A DNA stretch of 9,990 nt from Actinomycetes bacterium. Lineage in GTDB: Bacteria; Actinomycetota; Actinomycetes; Streptosporangiales; Streptosporangiaceae. The notes beneath the pieces are model-generated. The model saw only the letters and a list, made by a program, of their open reading frames with translations, did not search any database and had not been told where the DNA came from. Where the stretch lies: positions 1 to 9,990 of the forward strand of contig JAOPYP010000236.1 of the NCBI GenBank assembly GCA_025964635.1. Reading direction: 5' to 3'. Of the stretch, positions 6,174 through 9,990 are shown piece by piece. The position numbers and the translations under genes are program-made. The stretch's first letter is position 1, and each line of letters starts with the position of its first letter.

Positions 6174-7163
6174 GTGGGGTTGGACATGACCGAGCCTGTT
6201 CCGCGGGTCATCACCGGAAAGACCGCCGGGCAGGTCGACGCGACGCTCGTGCCCAGGTACGGCGGAGAGGCAACCTTCGCCCGCCTGCCGCGCATCGACG
6301 AGGTGACGCGCGCCGATGCTGCCGTGCTCGGCGTGCCATTTGACGGCGGGGTCAGCTACCGGCCAGGTGCCCGTTTCGGCCCCGCCCACATCCGGGAATC
6401 GTCCCGGCTGCTGCGGCCCTACAACCCGGCCCTGCAGGCGTCACCCTTCGCCAGCCAGCAGGTCGCCGACGCGGGAGATCTCGCGGTCAACCCGTACAGC
6501 ATCGAGGAGGCGATTGGCGCCATCGAGCGGGGAGCGCGTGCCCTGCTCGAACGCGCGCCCTTCATCCTGATGCTCGGCGGCGACCACACGGTGGCGCTGC
6601 CGATGATCCGGGCACTGTCGGCCGTGCACGGCCCGCTGGCCGTTGTCCACTTCGATGCTCACCTCGACACCTGGGACACCTACTTCGGTGCCGCTTACAC
6701 CCATGGAACGCCTTTCCGGAGGGCCTCAGAGGAAGGCCTGCTTGACCGGTCAGGGTGCCTGCACATCGGGATCCGCGGGCCCCTGTACACCGGCAGTGAC
6801 CTGACTCAGGACAGCGAGCTGGGATTCCAGGTCATCTCCGCCCCGGATGTCGAGGAGCTCGGGGTGCCCGGCATGGTGGAGCGCATCCGGCAGCGGGTCG
6901 GCGACCGCCCGGTCTACGTGTCGGTCGACATTGACGTGCTGGATCCGGCCCATGCCCCGGGCACCGGCACCCCAGAGGCCGGCGGCCTGTCCAGCCGGGA
7001 ACTGCTCGCCACGCTGCGGTCATTCGCTCGGCTGAACCTCGTCGGCGCCGACATCGTGGAGGTCGCGCCCGCCTACGACCACGCCCAGATCACCGGGATC
7101 GCCGCAGCGCACGTCGGCTACGAGCTGCTGTCATCCCTCGCCGCCCGGAAGGCGGGCGGATGA
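6174..7163 (+). CDS. Agmatinase/ureohydrolase family enzyme (guanidino-compound hydrolase)
   Basis: A binuclear metal ureohydrolase of arginase/agmatinase fold that hydrolyses a guanidino group to urea plus an amine (or ammonia). All six metal ligands are present: His138 in GGDHT, Asp161, His163 and Asp165 in DAHLD, and Asp252 and Asp254 in SVDIDVLDP. HGTPFRRA (177-184) and PGTGTPEAGG (262-271) are typical of the agmatinase-like branch, not of arginases. The 329-residue length is normal. Family members act on agmatine, 4-guanidinobutyrate, 3-guanidinopropionate, proclavaminate or guanidine, and annotation as SpeB is often wrong, so no symbol is given. The GTG at 6174 has GAGGA eight bases upstream; the ATG at 6186 is an alternative that drops four residues. 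It is likely cotranscribed with the NCS1 transporter. Its last 46 bp overlap the convergent exporter gene. Confidence 0.93.
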   Translation: MGLDMTEPVPRVITGKTAGQVDATLVPRYGGEATFARLPRIDEVTRADAAVLGVPFDGGVSYRPGARFGPAHIRESSRLLRPYNPALQASPFASQQVADAGDLAVNPYSIEEAIGAIERGARALLERAPFILMLGGDHTVALPMIRALSAVHGPLAVVHFDAHLDTWDTYFGAAYTHGTPFRRASEEGLLDRSGCLHIGIRGPLYTGSDLTQDSELGFQVISAPDVEELGVPGMVERIRQRVGDRPVYVSVDIDVLDPAHAPGTGTPEAGGLSSRELLATLRSFARLNLVGADIVEVAPAYDHAQITGIAAAHVGYELLSSLAARKAGG

Positions 7164-8164
7164 CCGCCGGGTGACTGGGCCGGGGCCGGCCGGCTTTCTG
7201 CCCGCCGCAAGAATGCGGTGGCGCGCCGGCCGGCCACTGCGGCGAGAACCAGCGCCGCGGCGAGGATGACGGCGCCTGCGATCCCGCCGGGCCCGAGCCG
7301 GTCGCCGAGGATCAGCGCGGCGAGGATGGTGCCGGTGAGCGGCTCGAGCAGGGACAGCAGCGCGGCGATGCCCGCCGGGGCGGTCCGCAGGCCGCGGAAG
7401 TACAGCGTGTAGGCCACGGCCGTCGGGCCGGTGCCCAGTGCGGCCAGCAGGAGGAGGGTCACCGGGCCCGGGGTGAAGCCGACCCCGCCGGACGCCGCGG
7501 CCACCGGCAGCAGGGCCAGGCCGCCGAGGGCGAACCCGAAGCCGGTCGCGGTCAGGTCATCCAGGCCCGCGACCGGCCGGGCGCCGATCAGCGTGAGCGT
7601 GGCGAACCCGCCGGCCGCCAGGACCGCCAGGCCCGCGCTGGCCAGCACCGTGGACTCGGGGAAACCGCCGGACGGCAGGCCGGCCAGCAAGCCGAGGCCG
7701 GCCAGCGCCAGGCCGGTGGCGCAGCCCGCGAGCCGGCCGGTCCGGCGCTGGCCGTGGACCCGCTCGGCGGCCAGCACGAGGACCGGGGCGCTCCCGATGG
7801 TGACCAGGGTGGCCAGGCTGACCGAGGTCAGCGACACGGCCGTGAAATAGCAGCCCTGGAACACCGCGGCCAGCCCGGCGATCGCGCCGATGCGGGCCCA
7901 GGCGGCCCGGCCCGCCGGCCAGCGCCGACCGGTCAGTATGAGGACCATGACGATCAGTGCGCCGCCGGTGGCCAGCCGGTAGGCGGCCACCGACAGCGCG
8001 GGCAGGCCGGAGCTGCGTTCCAGCAGGCGGCCGGTGAGGCCGCCGGTTCCCCATAGCAGCCCGGCCGCTACCAGGCAGGCCAGGCCAGTTCCCGGGCGGC
8101 GGACGGGCACGGGCACGGGCACAGGCACGGGCACGGGCACGGGCACGGTTGAGCCAGCAGTCAT
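7118..8164 (-). CDS. EamA/DMT-superfamily transporter with N-terminal Pro-Val tract
   Basis: A 348-residue polytopic membrane protein with two EamA repeats (about 27-158 and 175-315), giving ten predicted helices, as in RhaT/YdcZ-type drug/metabolite exporters. Recognisable pieces are AAGLLWGTGGLTGRLL in the first helix and YTLYFRGLRTAPAGIAALLSLLEPLTG in the second repeat. Members export amino acids or other small metabolites; the substrate here is unknown. The ATG at 8164 is supported by AGGAG nine bases upstream. Residues 7-21 are a V(PV)7 run coded by a hexamer repeat, ahead of the first helix and expected in the cytoplasm. The hydrophilic tail after about residue 315 is partly encoded opposite the end of the ureohydrolase gene. 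Whether this exporter serves that pathway (for example amine efflux) cannot be told. Confidence 0.9.
   Translation of the reverse strand: MTAGSTVPVPVPVPVPVPVPVRRPGTGLACLVAAGLLWGTGGLTGRLLERSSGLPALSVAAYRLATGGALIVMVLILTGRRWPAGRAAWARIGAIAGLAAVFQGCYFTAVSLTSVSLATLVTIGSAPVLVLAAERVHGQRRTGRLAGCATGLALAGLGLLAGLPSGGFPESTVLASAGLAVLAAGGFATLTLIGARPVAGLDDLTATGFGFALGGLALLPVAAASGGVGFTPGPVTLLLLAALGTGPTAVAYTLYFRGLRTAPAGIAALLSLLEPLTGTILAALILGDRLGPGGIAGAVILAAALVLAAVAGRRATAFLRRAESRPAPAQSPGGHPPAFRAARDDSSS
8105..8146 (-). repeat. Hexanucleotide GGGCAC repeat (seven units) coding for Pro-Val
   Basis: Seven tandem 6-bp units read GGGCAC on the plus strand; the fourth has A for the first G. On the coding strand each is GTGCCC or GTGCCT, giving alternating Val and Pro. 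Units are multiples of three, so length changes keep the frame, and every Val except the last is a GTG codon that could in principle act as a start. Confidence 0.95.
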
Positions 8165-8173
8165 GGAAGATCG

Positions 8174-8178
8174 CTCCT
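8174..8178 (-). promoter_or_regulatory. Shine-Dalgarno of the EamA gene
   Basis: AGGAG on the minus strand, nine bases before the ATG at 8164. It argues for initiation at this ATG and not at the GTG codons in the Pro-Val tract, which are more than 25 bases from any ribosome-binding site. Confidence 0.6.
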
Positions 8179-8280
8179 GCGACGAGAAGGGGAGGGGTCG
8201 CGGAAGCGGGGTGGTTCGCTGGGGCCGTGCTTGCTGGACGGCCGTGGGCCGGCCAGGAAACAGGCTCGCCCGGGAATACC

Positions 8281-8308
8281 GCGCGCAGGCTCAGAGGGCC
8301 TGACGCGC
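8281..8308 (-). other. Long GC-rich stem-loop in the gap between the two minus-strand genes
   Basis: GCGCGCAGGC (8281-8290) pairs with GCCTG (8298-8302) and CGCGC (8304-8308), giving ten base pairs with a single bulged A at 8303 and a 7-base loop TCAGAGG. It is the most stable-looking structure in this 218-bp gap. It lies about 75 bp past the regulator stop and about 115 bp before the EamA start, so it may be a terminator for the regulator or a leader structure of the EamA transcript. No T-tract follows. Nothing else coding was seen in 8165-8382, and no convincing EamA promoter. Confidence 0.5.
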
Positions 8309-8318
8309 TAGGGCTGCA

Positions 8319-8336
8319 CCCCGCTCAGGAGCGGGG
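8319..8336 (-). terminator. Candidate terminator hairpin of the GAF/Fis regulator gene
   Basis: CCCCGCT (8319-8325) and AGCGGGG (8330-8336) form a perfect 7-bp stem around a 4-base loop, 46 bp past the regulator stop. There is no T-tract, which is usual for actinobacterial terminators. A second, longer hairpin follows at 8281-8308, so the two may act in tandem. Confidence 0.5.
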
Positions 8337-8382
8337 CGGCGGGGTGATGGGAAAGAGCCGGTGCACGGGCCCCATCCTACGG

Positions 8383-9990
8383 TCAGCTGGCCGGGGTGAC
8401 GATGCCGTATTCGTGGATCTTCCGGTAGATGGTCGCGCGGGACATCCCCAGCGACTTGGCCGCCTTGACCTTGTTGCCCTGGTAGTCGAGCAGGCTCTGG
8501 ACGATCGCGTCGCGTTCCATGGACTCCAGCGGGGACAGCAGCCGCCTGCTCACGGTCCAGCACTCCGGCGGCAGGTCGGCTGGCTGGATGGACCCGGTGC
8601 GCCGCTTCTGCACGACCCGCCTGAGCACCTGCCACAGCTGCTCGGTGTTGCCGGGCCACTTCGACCGCAGCAGCAGCTGCATGGCCTCCGGGGAGCAGGT
8701 CAGCCGCCCGTGCTGGCCCAGCTTGGCCACGAAGAACGGGACCAGCACGTGCAGGTCCTCGATGTGGTGGCGCAGCGGCGGCAGTTCCACCGTGCTGGGG
8801 AAGAATCGCAGCAGCTTGGTCAGGTCGCCGTGCGCCTGCCTGCGGTCCAGGGTCACCGCCACCCACAGGTCGTGCTGCCGGGAGGCCGCCCGGGCCTCCT
8901 GGATCGCGGAGGTCAGCGCGTTCAGCTGCCGGGCGTTCAGCACGTCCACGTGCCGGATCACCAGCGAGCCTTCGCCGTCGAGCAGCTCCCGGCGGGCCCG
9001 CAGCAGCCAGTCGGGGTCGGTGGCCTCGGCCGCGTCGAGGACGTAGAAGCGCTCCGCCGGGTTGCGGCGCTGGTGCACCGCGCGGACCACGGTCAGCTTG
9101 CCCACCCCGGGCTCCCCCTCCAGGGCGAGCCAGTCTCCCGAGTCGTGCACCGACTCGACCTGCCGGCAGCCGCGCAGCCAGAGCGCCCCGCTGCCGACCA
9201 GGCCAGGCAGGGACATGGGGGGCCTGGCGGCGGAGTCCGCGGCCGGGCGCTGGCTGGCCGGCTCGATGAGCTTCACGTGCACGACCCCGCCCGCGACGTG
9301 GTCGTCGCCCCGGACCGGGCGGCAGTACATCCGGGCCTGGATCCCGCTGGGCAGCTCGACGGACACCGCGCCCGCCTGCAGGCTGGCCAGCATCTCGGCC
9401 GCCTGGCCAAGCAGCACGCCCTGGTCGCCCGGGTCGAGTACCTGGCGGGCGTACTCGTTCATCATGACGATGTCGTTGTTCAGCGCCAGCACGATCCCGC
9501 TGGTGCGCCGGCAGGCCCGCATGTACTCCTGCATCAGCTGGAGTTCCCGCGCGCTGCTGTCCGCGAGCATGGCCTGGGTGATCTGGTCGGCGGTGGTCTT
9601 GGCCAGCGCGATCAGCAGCGGGTCCGCGTCCCGGCGCCAGCAGGTCAGGTCGACGGCCCCGACGGCCTTCCCGGAGATGGGGTCATGGATCGGGACCCCG
9701 GCGCAGGCCAGGTCCTCGAGGTCCTCGGCATAGTGCTCGTGGCCGAACACGGCCGCGGGCTGGCCGCCCTCCAGGGCGGTGCCGATCCCGTTGGTGCCGA
9801 CGTACTCCTCGGAGTAGCTGAAGCCGGGCGCGAGCTGGACCCCGTCCAGGTGACGTTCCAGGTCGTGGTCGGCGGTCATCCTGCTCAGCACGACGCCCGC
9901 GGCGTCGGTGAGGATGACGCTGATCGGCTGCCCCTCCAGGTGCTGACGCAGGTTGCGCAGCACGGGCATGGCGTTGCGGGTCAGCGGGGT
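8383..9990 (-). CDS. GAF / degenerate NtrC-type AAA+ / Fis-HTH regulator (AcoR-like), N-terminus beyond window
   Basis: The frame is open through the right edge. An ATG at 9969 exists, but the codons upstream (TPLTRNA) continue without a stop and the family normally has an N-terminal region before PVL-NL, so the gene is probably truncated by the window. Numbering from 9969: GAF sensor about 15-135 (YVGTNGIGTAL, 56-66), a PAS-like region about 150-235, an AAA+ region about 255-465, and a Fis-type HTH 495-520 (NKVKAAKSLGMSRATIYRKI). Walker A is intact (GEPGVGKLT, 284-292). The Walker B acidic pair is replaced by Arg339-His340 in SLVIRHVDVL, and no GAFTGA sigma-54 contact loop is present, although WPGNTEQL (438-445) is kept. 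It therefore cannot act as a classical sigma-54 activator. It probably senses a small molecule through GAF and binds DNA near a target operon outside this window. Confidence 0.9.
   Translation of the reverse strand, partial: TPLTRNAMPVLRNLRQHLEGQPISVILTDAAGVVLSRMTADHDLERHLDGVQLAPGFSYSEEYVGTNGIGTALEGGQPAAVFGHEHYAEDLEDLACAGVPIHDPISGKAVGAVDLTCWRRDADPLLIALAKTTADQITQAMLADSSARELQLMQEYMRACRRTSGIVLALNNDIVMMNEYARQVLDPGDQGVLLGQAAEMLASLQAGAVSVELPSGIQARMYCRPVRGDDHVAGGVVHVKLIEPASQRPAADSAARPPMSLPGLVGSGALWLRGCRQVESVHDSGDWLALEGEPGVGKLTVVRAVHQRRNPAERFYVLDAAEATDPDWLLRARRELLDGEGSLVIRHVDVLNARQLNALTSAIQEARAASRQHDLWVAVTLDRRQAHGDLTKLLRFFPSTVELPPLRHHIEDLHVLVPFFVAKLGQHGRLTCSPEAMQLLLRSKWPGNTEQLWQVLRRVVQKRRTGSIQPADLPPECWTVSRRLLSPLESMERDAIVQSLLDYQGNKVKAAKSLGMSRATIYRKIHEYGIVTPAS

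Noticed and set aside
7181..7200. GC-rich GCCGGC palindromes followed by TTT as a terminator for the ureohydrolase operon
   Set aside because: They lie inside the exporter coding region and GC palindromes of this kind are frequent here by composition; there is no clear long stem.
8105..8146. Hexamer array as a phase-variation switch
   Set aside because: The 6-bp unit keeps the frame, so slippage cannot switch the gene on or off; at most it changes N-terminal length.
8291..8866. Minus-strand frame of 191 codons extending past the regulator stop into the gap
   Set aside because: It is an out-of-phase shadow of the GAF/Fis regulator over most of its length, with an Ala/Arg/Gly-rich translation and no motif.

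Overview
The window is very GC-rich. Reading frames stay open on both strands over long distances, start codons are a mix of ATG and GTG, and genes are tightly packed. Together with a TreY-TreZ trehalose pathway and a GAF/degenerate-AAA+/Fis regulator of actinobacterial type, this points to a high-GC Actinomycetota chromosome. The genus cannot be read from the sequence. No rRNA, tRNA, CRISPR array, insertion sequence or phage gene was seen.

Layout, left to right. (1) 1-3798, plus strand: the C-terminal part of treY, treZ overlapping it by 4 bp, and 29 bp later a dienelactone-hydrolase-family gene. TreY and TreZ convert the reducing end of glucan or maltodextrin chains to trehalose. TreY carries an in-frame 15-bp minisatellite. 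(2) 3845-7163: a likely self-contained catabolic module. An XRE-cupin (PuuR-like) regulator is transcribed leftward from a 155-bp divergent intergenic region. Rightward lie an NCS1-family cation symporter and an agmatinase-like ureohydrolase, probably as an operon. The divergent region holds a TTGACA -35 for the transporter side, a plausible leftward promoter, and two similarly built 10-bp palindromes exactly 21 bp apart. (3) 7118-8164, minus strand: an EamA/DMT-type exporter. Its 3' end overlaps the ureohydrolase gene convergently by 46 bp, and its N-terminus carries a (PV)7 tract encoded by a GGGCAC hexamer repeat. (4) 8165-8382: a non-coding gap with two GC-rich stem-loops. (5) 8383-9990, minus strand: a GAF/NtrC-like/Fis-HTH regulator that runs off the right edge, with an intact Walker A but a destroyed Walker B and no GAFTGA loop.

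The most interesting unit is the regulator-transporter-ureohydrolase module. The sequence suggests uptake and hydrolysis of a guanidino compound (agmatine, guanidinobutyrate, guanidinopropionate or guanidine) under an XRE-cupin sensor. NCS1 symporters are known mainly for nucleobases, hydantoins and vitamins, so the substrate of this pairing is an open question. Function assignments rest on motifs read by eye; no database search was possible.
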